DNA of 64,000 nt from Tumidithrix helvetica (GCF_965232925.1 NZ_CBDDRA010000005.1:1-64000); one strand, 5' to 3'. Shown: positions 53,801 through 62,189, counted from the stretch's first letter. Notes: generated by a model from the letters alone, not told the origin. Made by a program: numbers and translations.

Positions 53801-56435
53801 TATTTATATCTACGATCTGAGCGAACAGCGTAATATCTATTGCAACCGCGAAGTTTTTAGCATCCTTGGTTACACAATTGACGAAATAAAAGCCATGGGG
53901 AAAAACGTCTTACCCTCGCTTGTCCATCCAGATGACTGGACAAAAGTCTTAGAGTATCAACAGACAATCGCTGCGGCTCAAGACAAACAAATTATCGAGC
54001 AAGAATATCGAATGCTTCATGTCGATGGCAGTTGGCGATATCTATTAGATCGAACGAGCGTCTTCAAACGAGATGCAGAAGGTCGCGTGCTTCAGTACAT
54101 CGGTGCAGCGCAGGATGTGAGCGATCGCAAACTAGCCGAGGCAGAGTTAAGAGATAGTGAAGAACGGTTGCGCCTCGCTCTGACAGCAGCAAATCAAGGA
54201 CTCTACGATCTCAACCCACAAACGGGGATAGCCATTGTCAGTCCAGAATATGCCACGATGCTGGGGTACGATCCCTTGGAATTTCAGGAAACAAATACCA
54301 AATGGATCGAGCGGCTACATCCAGATGACATCGAGCGCGTTGCAGCAACCTATCAGGCCTACGTTTGCGGAGAAATTTCCGATTACAAGGTAGAGTTTCG
54401 ACAACGGACTAAACATGGAGATTGGAAGTGGATTCTCTCCATCGGGAAAGTTGTGGCATGGGATGAAACTGGACAACCCCTGCGGATGTTAGGAACGCAT
54501 ACGGACATCAGCGATCGCAAACGGGCAGAAGCTGCTCTGCGCAAGAGTGAAGCCCTCTTGCGACGTGTTTTTGAATCCAATGTGGCAGGTATGGTTTTCT
54601 CTAACTTTGACGGTTACATTGTGGATGCCAACGATCGCTTTTTGCAAATGTTGGGCTACAGCAGGGAAGATTTACAATCGGGTTTACCGCCATGGAATGA
54701 GATCACACCGCCAGAGCATGTTGCCGCAGATATGCACGCGATCGAAGAACTTACGCGCACGGGTGAAATCAAGCCTTGGGAAAAAGAATACTTCCGTAAA
54801 GATGGCAGTCGCGTACCCGTGTTGATTGGCGCTGCGTTTATCGAGGGTAGCGATCCTCAAACCATTGCTGTCGTCGTAGATATCAGCGATCGCAAACGTG
54901 CTGAAGAAGCATTGCGTCAAGCCAATATAGACCTTGAAGTTCGCGTAGAAGAACGCACGGCTGAATTAAAACAGGCTAAAGAAGCTGCCGAAATGGCTAA
55001 TCGCGCCAAGAGTGAATTTTTGGCAAATGTCAGCCACGAACTACGTACACCTCTGAACGGCATTCTCGGTTATACCCAAATTTTGCAAAATTCAACAACC
55101 TTGACCGATCGCGATCGAGAGGGTCTAGGCATAATTTATCGCTGCGGCACCCATCTTTTGACCTTGATCGGCGATATTCTCGACCTTGCCAAAATCGAAG
55201 CAAAGAAGCTAGAACTTCAGATTGCCGAGCAGTATTTAGCCCCATTTCTGCAAGACTTAATAGACATTTGCCATATCAGTGCGGGGCAGAAAAACATTGA
55301 TTTTATTTATGAATCTTCTTTCCCGCTACCGAGAGAAATCTATGTCGATGCCAAACGGCTGCGTCAAGTACTGCTCAACCTACTGGGCAATGCGATCAAA
55401 TTTACAGACCTTGGCAGTGTTACCTTTCGAGTGGATGTTCTTGGGCAAGAGCAACAGCTTCTAGCAAGTGGTGCAGAAGGATGGACGGAATTTACAATTC
55501 GTTTTACGATCGCTGATACGGGAATTGGAATCTCTTCAGAACAGTTAGAACGAATTCTTTTACCCTTTGAACAGGTAGGAGATACCACTCGTCAATCAGA
55601 GGGCACAGGCTTAGGTTTAGCAATTACCCATAGTCTCTTGACCATGATGGGTTCTACCCTAGAAATTCAAAGTCAACTGGGTCAAGGTAGCGTATTTGGG
55701 TTTACACTTCAAGTCCGTGCAGCCGCAACTGCGATCGAAGAACCTAGAACAACTCCTCCACCTCAAATTATTGGCTTTAAAGGACAACCGCGCAAAATCC
55801 TTATTGTTGACGACAAACCAGACAACCGCCTTATTTTCCTCGATTTACTTCAGCCCTTAGGGTTTGAGATGCAGGAAGCCGAAAACGGGCGATCGGGCAT
55901 AGAGCGTGCAGTTTCATGGCAACCCGATCTGATCGTTGTCGATTTATCCATGCCAAGTATGGATGGCTGGGAATTGATTCGTCGGTTGCGTCAACTTCCC
56001 CAAGGTGAATCTTTTGCGATCGTGTTATCCTCAGCCAGAGCATTTGAATCCGATCGGCAAAAGAGTTTAGAGATGGGAGCGAACGCCTTCCTAGAAAAAC
56101 CATTTCATGCGGAAAAACTCTTGGAGATTCTACAAACCCATCTAAATTTAGAGTGGAGCTATGCACCTATTGACAGACAAATCATCCAGAAAAATGCCAG
56201 CGATCCTGAAGTCACTTCAGTCACAATCGTTCCGCCATCCCCAGAGATCCTAGATCGGCTTATGGACTTGGCACTTAAAGGAACGTTGAATAAACTGATC
56301 GATACTGCAACCCAATTAGAAACATCAGATCCTAGTCTGGTTCCCTTTGCTTCTAAACTCCGATCTTTGGTAGAAAGATTTCAAATCAAGGAACTCAGGA
56401 AATTTATCCGTTCCTATAGAGAGGAATCAATCTGA
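50823..56435 (+). CDS. Receiver-8xPAS-GAF-histidine kinase-receiver hybrid
   Basis: The frame is open from 50784, but ATG 50823 with GGGAGA upstream starts exactly at the receiver (MNKQTILCVDDERN) and overlaps the preceding stop, so it is preferred (1870 residues). Domains: receiver 1-125; PAS about 175-290 and 298-418; GAF 421-573; PAS 606-723, 731-850, 858-971, 978-1105, 1111-1233 and 1241-1360; HisKA with His1405 (NVSHELRTPLNGILGY); HATPase (NLLGNAIKFTD, DTGIGIS, EGTGLGLA); and a second receiver about 1658-1777 (VVDLSMPSMDG). A helical tail of about 80 residues ends it, of a kind seen after receivers in other cyanobacterial hybrid kinases. The kinase core is of the ordinary hybrid class, unlike the four insert-bearing paralogues. 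The stop codon lies at the edge of an inverted repeat. Confidence 0.92.
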   Translation: MNKQTILCVDDERNVLLALRTQLLRHFPDCKVEIAESADEAFELVEDLLSEGVEIPLVISDQIMPGMKGDRFLIELHHRYPQILQVMLTGQASAEDVGNVVNQGNLYRFLAKPWNEIDLSLTVTEALRRYQQEQQLAQQQVALERANRELEALNADLEQQVQERTQQLRRNQQQLQLFVEYSPVAVAMFDCQMNYQVASQRWISDYNLGEQPIIGKCHYDVFPGVPDYWKKIHQRGLNGFVERNEQDTYIRPDGKQEWVRWEVRPWYDTEDSIGGIIIFGEVITDRILVAEALRESERRYRLLSEVSPVGIFHNDLSGSCIYANAKTLQITGLSLEENLGNNWGKNLHPDDRSWMYAAWTNFVEQINLGHDAEYCIEHRYLYPDGSIKWGFVQAVPERNINGDLVGFVGSVVDITDRKQEDLALQSLVEGTASVTGKEFFSELVKQIAIALDVSYVYLDRQVGENLETLAWYAEDRLQPNLVYKIAHTPCELVLREGVYACSGVKQLFPLNQNLVGRDVDSYLGVALQNAAGEKIGVLCVLNHQPLFNPKRAELLLRIFGARVTVELERSQTLDDLESLNQNLEERVNKRTQELAGSKLILQESEERFRQLAENIDQVFWLAPADQSRTMYVSPAFERIWGYTCEELYRTPMLWLEAIHPQDRDRIMISLEKTAENGHDREYRIIRRDGEIRWIHDRAFPIRDRSSQVYRIAGIAEDISDRKRTEQQLQSERLRLQLALEAAEMGTWESNLDTGIWSERTEAIFGYAPGTFPGDREAFLKLVYVEDQERVFQALSHSFATQSPYNVEYRINHLKGEIRWVAVRGKVVENEEGNGLRMVGVALDITERKQAEEALRQSEMKYRRIFDNSQVGIFRSRIEDGLVLAANQYFVELTGYQSINEVVGKKKTADFYSIDLRQQVLEHLRQFGQLNNFEFEFQQHGGKQCWGLVSLSLNLEEQCIDGVINDISDRKQVEIALQESQQFIQSIAENTPNIIYIYDLSEQRNIYCNREVFSILGYTIDEIKAMGKNVLPSLVHPDDWTKVLEYQQTIAAAQDKQIIEQEYRMLHVDGSWRYLLDRTSVFKRDAEGRVLQYIGAAQDVSDRKLAEAELRDSEERLRLALTAANQGLYDLNPQTGIAIVSPEYATMLGYDPLEFQETNTKWIERLHPDDIERVAATYQAYVCGEISDYKVEFRQRTKHGDWKWILSIGKVVAWDETGQPLRMLGTHTDISDRKRAEAALRKSEALLRRVFESNVAGMVFSNFDGYIVDANDRFLQMLGYSREDLQSGLPPWNEITPPEHVAADMHAIEELTRTGEIKPWEKEYFRKDGSRVPVLIGAAFIEGSDPQTIAVVVDISDRKRAEEALRQANIDLEVRVEERTAELKQAKEAAEMANRAKSEFLANVSHELRTPLNGILGYTQILQNSTTLTDRDREGLGIIYRCGTHLLTLIGDILDLAKIEAKKLELQIAEQYLAPFLQDLIDICHISAGQKNIDFIYESSFPLPREIYVDAKRLRQVLLNLLGNAIKFTDLGSVTFRVDVLGQEQQLLASGAEGWTEFTIRFTIADTGIGISSEQLERILLPFEQVGDTTRQSEGTGLGLAITHSLLTMMGSTLEIQSQLGQGSVFGFTLQVRAAATAIEEPRTTPPPQIIGFKGQPRKILIVDDKPDNRLIFLDLLQPLGFEMQEAENGRSGIERAVSWQPDLIVVDLSMPSMDGWELIRRLRQLPQGESFAIVLSSARAFESDRQKSLEMGANAFLEKPFHAEKLLEILQTHLNLEWSYAPIDRQIIQKNASDPEVTSVTIVPPSPEILDRLMDLALKGTLNKLIDTATQLETSDPSLVPFASKLRSLVERFQIKELRKFIRSYREESI

Positions 56436-56535
56436 TACCATTTTCAAAAAATGATGCAACGCATCTTTTTGAAAAGACCGCGCTCTGCGCGGAACTCAAA
56501 CCTCGATCTGTTGCAAATTTAAGTGAAATTGGTAT
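56435..56535. repeat. MITE-like inverted repeat with internal hairpins
   Basis: Ends ATACCATTTTCA (56435-56446) and TGAAATTGGTAT (56524-56535) are imperfect inverted repeats. Inside are a hairpin TCAAAAA...GATGC/GCATCTTTTTGA (about 56444-56472) and a perfect stem CCGCG/CGCGG (56478-56492). The first base of the repeat is the last base of the TGA of the hybrid kinase gene. It looks like a small non-autonomous element that may also act as a terminator between two convergent units. Confidence 0.6.
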
Positions 56536-56659
56536 GATTTTCATGAAATTTCTATCATAGGGCAATTCATGAATTGTCCTGCCATAAAAAAGAACATCAC
56601 TTCCTCAAGGATAAAACCCGTACGAAGCAATGTTCTGTCAAGCTATGAATCGCAGATAT

Positions 56660-58471
56660 TTATGAAACTGCCGCCGCTGTGCGACGACGCTTGCCAGCCG
56701 CAGGCGTACCATTGGGGTTTGGCGTTGCGATCGCAGCACCAGTAGCCACTGATGTAGCAGTTTTGCTGCCAGCAGGTGTTTGCAGTAACAGCACCAACAT
56801 CGGACGACTCTGAATCTTATTTTTGATCATGCGATTCACGTCGCGCTCTAACTGATAGCGAATGCCCGTCCAATCGACCTCTTGTTGGTCGCCAAGATTC
56901 CGAGCAAAAGATTCCCAGCAGTTACTCAGCGAAGTTTCAAGAGTTTGGGTGAGGTGTGCCATCAAATCGGAGCGATCCATTGCCAAGACTACGCCATTGA
57001 GTTGTACATCTGGCGTTGCAGATAGTTTGCCATCGGCTCCCACGGAAACCGCGATGGTGACAATGCCATCTCCTGCAAGCTGTTGGCGATCGCGCAGCAC
57101 ATCGCCCTTGACAAAGCCATCACGCGAAGAATCCACCAACTCCACGCCCGAAGGAACCTTATCCGCAACGCGAATATGGTCTTCGCAGACTTCCACAACA
57201 TCGCCATTTTCCGCAATGATGATATTTTCCTTAGGAATACCCATGGCTTCTGCCATTCTGCCATGTTGCAAGAGCATGCGCAGTTCGCCGTGAGCAGGGA
57301 AAAAGAACTTAGGACGAACCAGCGCCAGCATCATCTTTTGATCTTCTTGAGCGCCATGTCCAGAAACGTGGATGCCCTTATCTTTACCATAGACAACATT
57401 CGCACCCATTGCCATTAGCTTATCGATCGTGCGCACCACAGGAATCGTATTTCCAGGAATCGGATTGGCAGAGAATACAACCGTATCGCCCTGCTGAATC
57501 TGTAATTGTCTGTGGCTACCATTTGCCATGCGGGTCAGCGCAGACATCGGCTCCCCTTGCGAACCCGTGGTGAGAATGAGGATTTGGTCATTCTTATAAT
57601 GGCGCAGATTTTGCAAGGGTTGTAATAACTCATCGCGGCACTTGACATAGCCAAGGGTACGAGCATGAGCAATGACATTCAACATCGATCGCCCGACGAT
57701 ACCCACCACACGACCTTGCTTTTCGGCAATATCGAGAATCATGTTAACGCGGTGAACCGACGAAGCGAAAGTGGTGACAATCACTCTTCCCTTGGCAGTG
57801 GCAAAAGCTCTCTCAAGGTTGGGGTAAACCGAACGTTCTGAGGGAGTTACGCCAGGAATTTCGGCATTGGTAGAATCGCTGATCAGGCATAACACACCTT
57901 TCTCACCATGCTCAGCAAGGCGATGGAAGTCAAAATACTCACCGTCAACAGGCGTATGGTCGATTTTAAAGTCACCCGAGTGAATTACTAATCCTGCAGG
58001 CGTATTAATCGCGATCGTGCAGCTATCGGCAATGGAGTGGGTATTGCGAATAAATTCGACAAAGAAATTACTACCGATGCGGACGACATCGCGAGGCATC
58101 ACCCGTCGCAATTCGGTTTGGTGCAATACGCCCGCTTCTTTCAGTTTGTCTTCTAGAAGTGCCATGGCAAGGCGGGGACCGTAAATCACGGGGATATCAA
58201 ACTGCTTGAGATGGAAAGCGATCGCGCCGATATGATCTTCGTGACCGTGGGTCACAATCATGCCCTTAATCTTGTGGCGATTTTGGCGCAGATAGGTCAT
58301 ATCTGGCAGCACGATATTCACCCCTGGCATACTGCCTTCGGGGAAGGATAAACCTCCATCTAGGAGCATAATTTCATCATTGATTTCAAACACCCATGTG
58401 TTTTTGCCAATTTCTTTCAAACCACCTAAAGGAATAATCTTCAGTGCTGGAGAATTGGATTTGTTAGTCAT
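56660..58471 (-). CDS. rnj: Ribonuclease J
   Basis: A 603-residue metallo-beta-lactamase/beta-CASP nuclease for mRNA decay and 5'-end maturation. The N-terminal domain has GGLSFPEG and the zinc-binding THGHEDH at about 74-80, with later ligands in HSGDFKIDH and GHGAQED. The beta-CASP region contains TTGSQGEPMSALTRM, and the C-terminal domain follows to about 570. The end is a basic Ala/Pro/Arg tail (AAGKRRRTAAAVS), common in cyanobacterial RNase J. It follows asd and dapA on the same strand, with a 146-bp gap after dapA holding degenerate 8-mer repeats, so it may have its own promoter. Confidence 0.95.
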   Translation of the reverse strand: MTNKSNSPALKIIPLGGLKEIGKNTWVFEINDEIMLLDGGLSFPEGSMPGVNIVLPDMTYLRQNRHKIKGMIVTHGHEDHIGAIAFHLKQFDIPVIYGPRLAMALLEDKLKEAGVLHQTELRRVMPRDVVRIGSNFFVEFIRNTHSIADSCTIAINTPAGLVIHSGDFKIDHTPVDGEYFDFHRLAEHGEKGVLCLISDSTNAEIPGVTPSERSVYPNLERAFATAKGRVIVTTFASSVHRVNMILDIAEKQGRVVGIVGRSMLNVIAHARTLGYVKCRDELLQPLQNLRHYKNDQILILTTGSQGEPMSALTRMANGSHRQLQIQQGDTVVFSANPIPGNTIPVVRTIDKLMAMGANVVYGKDKGIHVSGHGAQEDQKMMLALVRPKFFFPAHGELRMLLQHGRMAEAMGIPKENIIIAENGDVVEVCEDHIRVADKVPSGVELVDSSRDGFVKGDVLRDRQQLAGDGIVTIAVSVGADGKLSATPDVQLNGVVLAMDRSDLMAHLTQTLETSLSNCWESFARNLGDQQEVDWTGIRYQLERDVNRMIKNKIQSRPMLVLLLQTPAGSKTATSVATGAAIATPNPNGTPAAGKRRRTAAAVS

Positions 58472-58558
58472 ATGTTGTTTCTGTGTTTCGGTTTGTATTG
58501 AAGTAAAAGGAAAATCTGTTTGGTTGCGAGCGATCGGTAGTTAAAAGTCAATTTGCAA

Positions 58559-58610
58559 CAAACTACTGACAACTGGACAACTGGATAATTGGAAAGTTAG
58601 CAACTGGAAA
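58559..58610. repeat. Degenerate tandem octamers, dapA-rnj spacer
   Basis: Units related to acaactgg occur in a row (acaactgg, acaactgg, ataattgg, then more degenerate forms such as gcaactgg). This is a short simple-sequence repeat as often seen between cyanobacterial genes. Confidence 0.5.
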
Positions 58611-58617
58611 ACTCAAT

Positions 58618-59511
58618 CTATGACGTAATGCCCAAGCGATTCATTACGGCTCTGAGTTTGGTTTCAAGCTCTGGAGAACTTTTCACAAGGGGTAATCGTA
58701 GGACTCCTGTATCTAAGCCAACCATATGCAGGGCTGCTTTCACAAGAATAGGATTTGTGGTCAGAAATAAAGCTTTAAACAGAGGCAATAGTTGAATATG
58801 AATCTCTGTAGCGCGTTGGACATTCCCCGTAATAAAAGCCTGAATCATGGACTGCATCTCATTCCCAACCAAGTGAGATGCCACACTAATAACTCCTTTT
58901 GCGCCTACAGCCATCAATGGCAAGGTTAGAGAGTCATCCCCCGAGTAGATGTCAAAACTAGTGGGTGTAATCGCCCGAATCTGACTGGCTTGATCGAGAT
59001 CCCCAGTGGCTTCCTTAATGCCAATAATACTAGGAATTTCAGCCAACTGCGCAACTGTTTCTGGTTCCAGCTTACAACCAGTGCGCCCAGGTATATTATA
59101 CAAAATCATGGGGATATCTGGTGCGGCTTGCGCGATCGCGGCAAAATGCTGATACAACCCAGCTTGGGGGGGCTTGTTGTAGTAGGGCGTGACCTGCAAT
59201 GTACCATCTAGCCCTAAGTGCGCGGCTTTTTGGGTAGCAGCGATCGCTTCAGAGGTAGAGTTAGAACCCGTTCCTGCAATAACTTTGGCTTTGCCAGATA
59301 CAGCTTTTTGGATGACTTGGAATAATTGATATTCCTCATCCCAACTCAAGGTCGGCGACTCACCCGTCGTGCCACAAATCACCAGAGAATCTGTGCCGTT
59401 TTCGACCAGATGTACTGCTAATTTTTCTGCACGGACATAGTCAACTTTACCCTCTAGATCGAAGGGAGTGACCATTGCAGTAATTACCCGACCAAAGTCA
59501 ATCGCACTCAT
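58618..59511 (-). CDS. dapA: 4-Hydroxy-tetrahydrodipicolinate synthase
   Basis: DapA condenses pyruvate with aspartate semialdehyde, the first committed step to diaminopimelate and lysine. The 297-residue protein has the TIM-barrel motifs: CGTTGES at 46-52, where the Thr residues bind the pyruvate carboxylate, YNIPGRTG with catalytic Tyr138, and GIKEATGD with Schiff-base Lys166. Its substrate is made by the asd product encoded just upstream on the same strand, so both steps are co-located. It starts at ATG 59511, 152 bp after the asd stop. Confidence 0.97.
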   Translation of the reverse strand: MSAIDFGRVITAMVTPFDLEGKVDYVRAEKLAVHLVENGTDSLVICGTTGESPTLSWDEEYQLFQVIQKAVSGKAKVIAGTGSNSTSEAIAATQKAAHLGLDGTLQVTPYYNKPPQAGLYQHFAAIAQAAPDIPMILYNIPGRTGCKLEPETVAQLAEIPSIIGIKEATGDLDQASQIRAITPTSFDIYSGDDSLTLPLMAVGAKGVISVASHLVGNEMQSMIQAFITGNVQRATEIHIQLLPLFKALFLTTNPILVKAALHMVGLDTGVLRLPLVKSSPELETKLRAVMNRLGITS

Positions 59512-59663
59512 AGGCTGAGAAAGTTATCCCTTATTTAGATCGAACATAATGATAGGAATGAGAAGCATGTGTCATCAATCTCAGGTTGTGAATATCTCTA
59601 ATATTTTGTAGAAGAATAAACTGGGAATTTGGTTCTGGCAACAGGGGCTTTTACGATCGCGGA

Positions 59664-60680
59664 TTAGAGTAAGTTCTTGGCAATCAATAACTCCGCAATC
59701 TGAACCGCATTGAGAGCAGCCCCCTTACGAATTTGATCGCCACATAGCCATAGATCTAATCCAGCAGGATGAGAAATATCCTGACGAATACGACCCACAA
59801 GTACCTCATCTTTGCCACTGGCATCGATCGGCATTGGGAAGTAATTTTTGCCAAAGTCTTCTACCAGCTTGATGCCTGGAGCTTTTGCCAAAATCTGACG
59901 AGCCGCCTCAGGGCTGAATGGTTCGTCAAACTCTAGATTAATCGCCTCAGAGTGGGCGCGAAGTACGGGAACCCGTACACAGGTAGCTGTAATCCTCAGA
60001 TCGGGGGCGCTGAAAATCTTGCGAGTTTCATTGACCATTTTCATCTCTTCTTCGCAGTAGCCCTGCGCGTTAAGGGCAGAGTTGTGTAAAAACAGATTAA
60101 ATGCCAAAGGATAGGGCAAAATCTCGGCTTTCGCAGGCTCTTGATTGAGAATTGCTTGGGCTTGTTGCTTGACCTCTTCCATGGCTCGTGCCCCCGCACC
60201 ACTTGCCGATTGGTAAGTCGCGGCAACAATGCGTTTAATCGGTTGGACTTGATGCAGGGGAAACACCGCCACACTCATGAGAATTGTGGTGCAATTGGGA
60301 TTTGCAATAATTCCTTGGTGTTGTGCAACGGCTTCGGGGTTTACCTCAGGAACGACTAAGGGGACATCAGGATTCATCCGAAAAGCGCTGGAGTTATCGA
60401 TCGTAACTGCTCCTGCCTTGGCAGCGATCGGGGCCCATTGCTTAGACACGCTGCCACCCGCTGAAGCCAAAACTAGATCTATGCCATCAAAGGAATCAGC
60501 CTGTACCGTTTTGACCGTCAACCTGTCTGTGCCAAACTGGATTTCTTTACCTGCGGAATATTCCGAAGCGAGCAGTGTTAGCTCGCTCAGCGGGAAATTT
60601 CTCTCGCGCAATAACGCCAATAACTCTGTACCGACTGCTCCTGTTGCGCCTAGTATGGCAACTCTATAGGATTTACTCAA
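59664..60680 (-). CDS. asd: Aspartate-semialdehyde dehydrogenase
   Basis: Asd reduces aspartyl phosphate to aspartate semialdehyde with NADPH, feeding lysine, threonine and methionine synthesis. The 338-residue protein has GATGAVG at 11-17 for NADP binding, catalytic Cys130 in NPNCTTI, the QSASGAGARAMEE segment, and RVPVLRAHSEA with the substrate-binding Arg and the catalytic His. The start is TTG at 60680 with GGAGG immediately upstream, and no in-frame ATG is available near the first conserved residues. It is first in the asd-dapA-rnj group. Confidence 0.96.
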   Translation of the reverse strand: MSKSYRVAILGATGAVGTELLALLRERNFPLSELTLLASEYSAGKEIQFGTDRLTVKTVQADSFDGIDLVLASAGGSVSKQWAPIAAKAGAVTIDNSSAFRMNPDVPLVVPEVNPEAVAQHQGIIANPNCTTILMSVAVFPLHQVQPIKRIVAATYQSASGAGARAMEEVKQQAQAILNQEPAKAEILPYPLAFNLFLHNSALNAQGYCEEEMKMVNETRKIFSAPDLRITATCVRVPVLRAHSEAINLEFDEPFSPEAARQILAKAPGIKLVEDFGKNYFPMPIDASGKDEVLVGRIRQDISHPAGLDLWLCGDQIRKGAALNAVQIAELLIAKNLL

Positions 60681-61127
60681 TGAACCTCCAAAAACATATG
60701 AATAAATGAATATCTCTGTGCTGAATCGTTAAATCTACTGTTTAAATTTGTGGTTTAAAGCTTTTATTAGGATGTCAAAAGCAATAGCATCAAGATTCTG
60801 TCTGTCTTTCAATCCTTCACGTTGAGCTTTTCTGTGCTGAAGTCTGTTGACTGAATCGTTTTATGACGGTGTGTTTATACTGCATCTTCAGTTTGAATAC
60901 ACTTGCGCTTTTATAACTTACGGCTTTTTTGTCTTGCTTCGACTGGAAATTTTGCGAGGACTTGAATGCGATCGCTCAGACCCCTACTACATTTCTAATG
61001 CCATGCCCCCGATTGGGCGTTTTTATGCTACACCGTTGTTGGCTTAAACTGCTATGGAATATCTTGCGGCATTACTAACCATAAACCATATAAGTCAGGT
61101 ATAAGTCAAGCTTCTGAAGCTAAGTTA
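60681..61127. other. Intergenic region upstream of asd, no gene recognised
   Basis: The spacer should contain the asd promoter on the minus strand. A 66-codon TTG-initiated plus frame at 60847-61047 has hydrophobic content but no ribosome-binding site or family resemblance, and I do not accept it. One HIP1 octamer lies near 60968. No RNA structure was recognised. Confidence 0.4.
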
Positions 61128-61400
61128 TTAAGGGCCAATAAAGATGGCATCTTCAATGTCTTTACGGCTCAGCGAATAGGGGAAAACTCGTTGCAAATCT
61201 CGATTTCCTGCGATCGCATTGATATAGCGCACCCTGATTTCTTCGACTTCCATAGAAATCTCAGCTTCCCAACTCGGACGTTTAACTCGCCACACACTCA
61301 AATTAGAACGATCTTGTCGGCAGCCCTGAATCTTGAGCCAAGACTCTAGCACGGGCAGTGTGTGGTTATACAGCGGTGTTTCAGCAGGTGGAAGGATCAT
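61128..61400 (-). CDS. DUF3143 domain protein
   Basis: A 90-residue protein with the pattern of the cyanobacterial DUF3143 family: an N-terminal ETPLYNHTLPVLESWLK, then GCRQDRSNLSVWRVKRPSWEAEI and a C-terminal VFPYSLSRKDIEDAIFIGP. It has no known enzymatic residues. It lies 20 bp after a J-domain gene on the same strand. The pairing of these two is recurrent in cyanobacteria, so they may work together in a chaperone-like role. Function is otherwise unknown. Confidence 0.85.
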   Translation of the reverse strand: MILPPAETPLYNHTLPVLESWLKIQGCRQDRSNLSVWRVKRPSWEAEISMEVEEIRVRYINAIAGNRDLQRVFPYSLSRKDIEDAIFIGP

Positions 61401-61420
61401 TATGCAATCATGCCTTAAGG

Positions 61421-61915
61421 TTATGCAAACGGTGAAAAATTCATGGAGGTAGATAGGATTTCAGGTAGGAGTGCATCTCCGCGCAGCCAACCAATTAGCA
61501 GGACAAGCAGCACGCAGGCAATCAAGGTGACTGCCATAAGAAAAAGGACAAACAATTCGCCACCAGATAGGGGTCGTTCGCAGGGCAACCCATCGTCCTC
61601 CTGTAGGGGATGGCGATACCTATTACCTAGATTCTGTGTTTCCGAACTATCTGTTTGATGATTTAGATAGTTTAACCGTGAAAATCGAATCATTTGGTCG
61701 TAGGTGTTACGCCGCTCTGGGTTACTTAGGGTGGCATAGGCTTCATTAATTTGCCTAAATTGTTCGATCGCAATTTCTTTAGAGAGCTGGGTAGTGTCAG
61801 GATGGTAAAGTTTGCTCAGATCTCGATATGCTTGCCGAATTTGGACTGCACTTGCCCATGGCGTTAGTCCTAATATAGCGTAATAGGTTTTGGCTTGTTT
61901 AGGGGCGGACTGCAT
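61421..61915 (-). CDS. J-domain protein with C-terminal membrane span
   Basis: The frame can start at TTG 61927, but ATG 61915 is chosen (164 residues). The J domain fills the first 75 residues: YYAILGLTP, the HPD tripeptide (YHPDTTQ) at about 38-40, and FRQINEAYATLSNPERRNTYD. A polar linker follows, then one transmembrane span at about 122-146 (LFVLFLMAVTLIACVLLVLL) and a short tail. It would recruit a DnaK/Hsp70 to a membrane surface. There is no Gly/Phe or zinc-finger region, so it is not a general DnaJ. Translation is probably linked with the DUF3143 gene 20 bp downstream. Confidence 0.87.
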   Translation of the reverse strand: MQSAPKQAKTYYAILGLTPWASAVQIRQAYRDLSKLYHPDTTQLSKEIAIEQFRQINEAYATLSNPERRNTYDQMIRFSRLNYLNHQTDSSETQNLGNRYRHPLQEDDGLPCERPLSGGELFVLFLMAVTLIACVLLVLLIGWLRGDALLPEILSTSMNFSPFA

Positions 61916-62189
61916 GGAAGACTGCAAATCGATCTAGGGGGCTTAAGCACTCTGTATTGTACTGCACTACATCTAGCGAGATCGCACTTACGATCGCTAC
62001 TGAAAAAATACAGGCAGAATGGCTGTGTGTAATTTTAACGAATTGGTGGTTTCTACGCTCAGATCGTTTACGCTAGATTACTTAGCCTATAGCAGTCCAA
62101 CTCAAATTCATTACGCCGAAATCATTGTGCTGGAATAACTGAACCTGCGATCGCAAAAATCATGGAATTGTCTGAAAGGTAGAATCTTC

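Noticed and set aside
26781..56435. Regularly recurring GCGATCGC sites as a CRISPR-like or regulatory array
   Set aside because: They are genome-wide HIP1 octamers with irregular spacing inside codons, not repeats with unique spacers.
60847..61047. 66-codon plus-strand frame upstream of asd
   Set aside because: TTG start, no ribosome-binding site and no family resemblance; it lies across the expected asd promoter.
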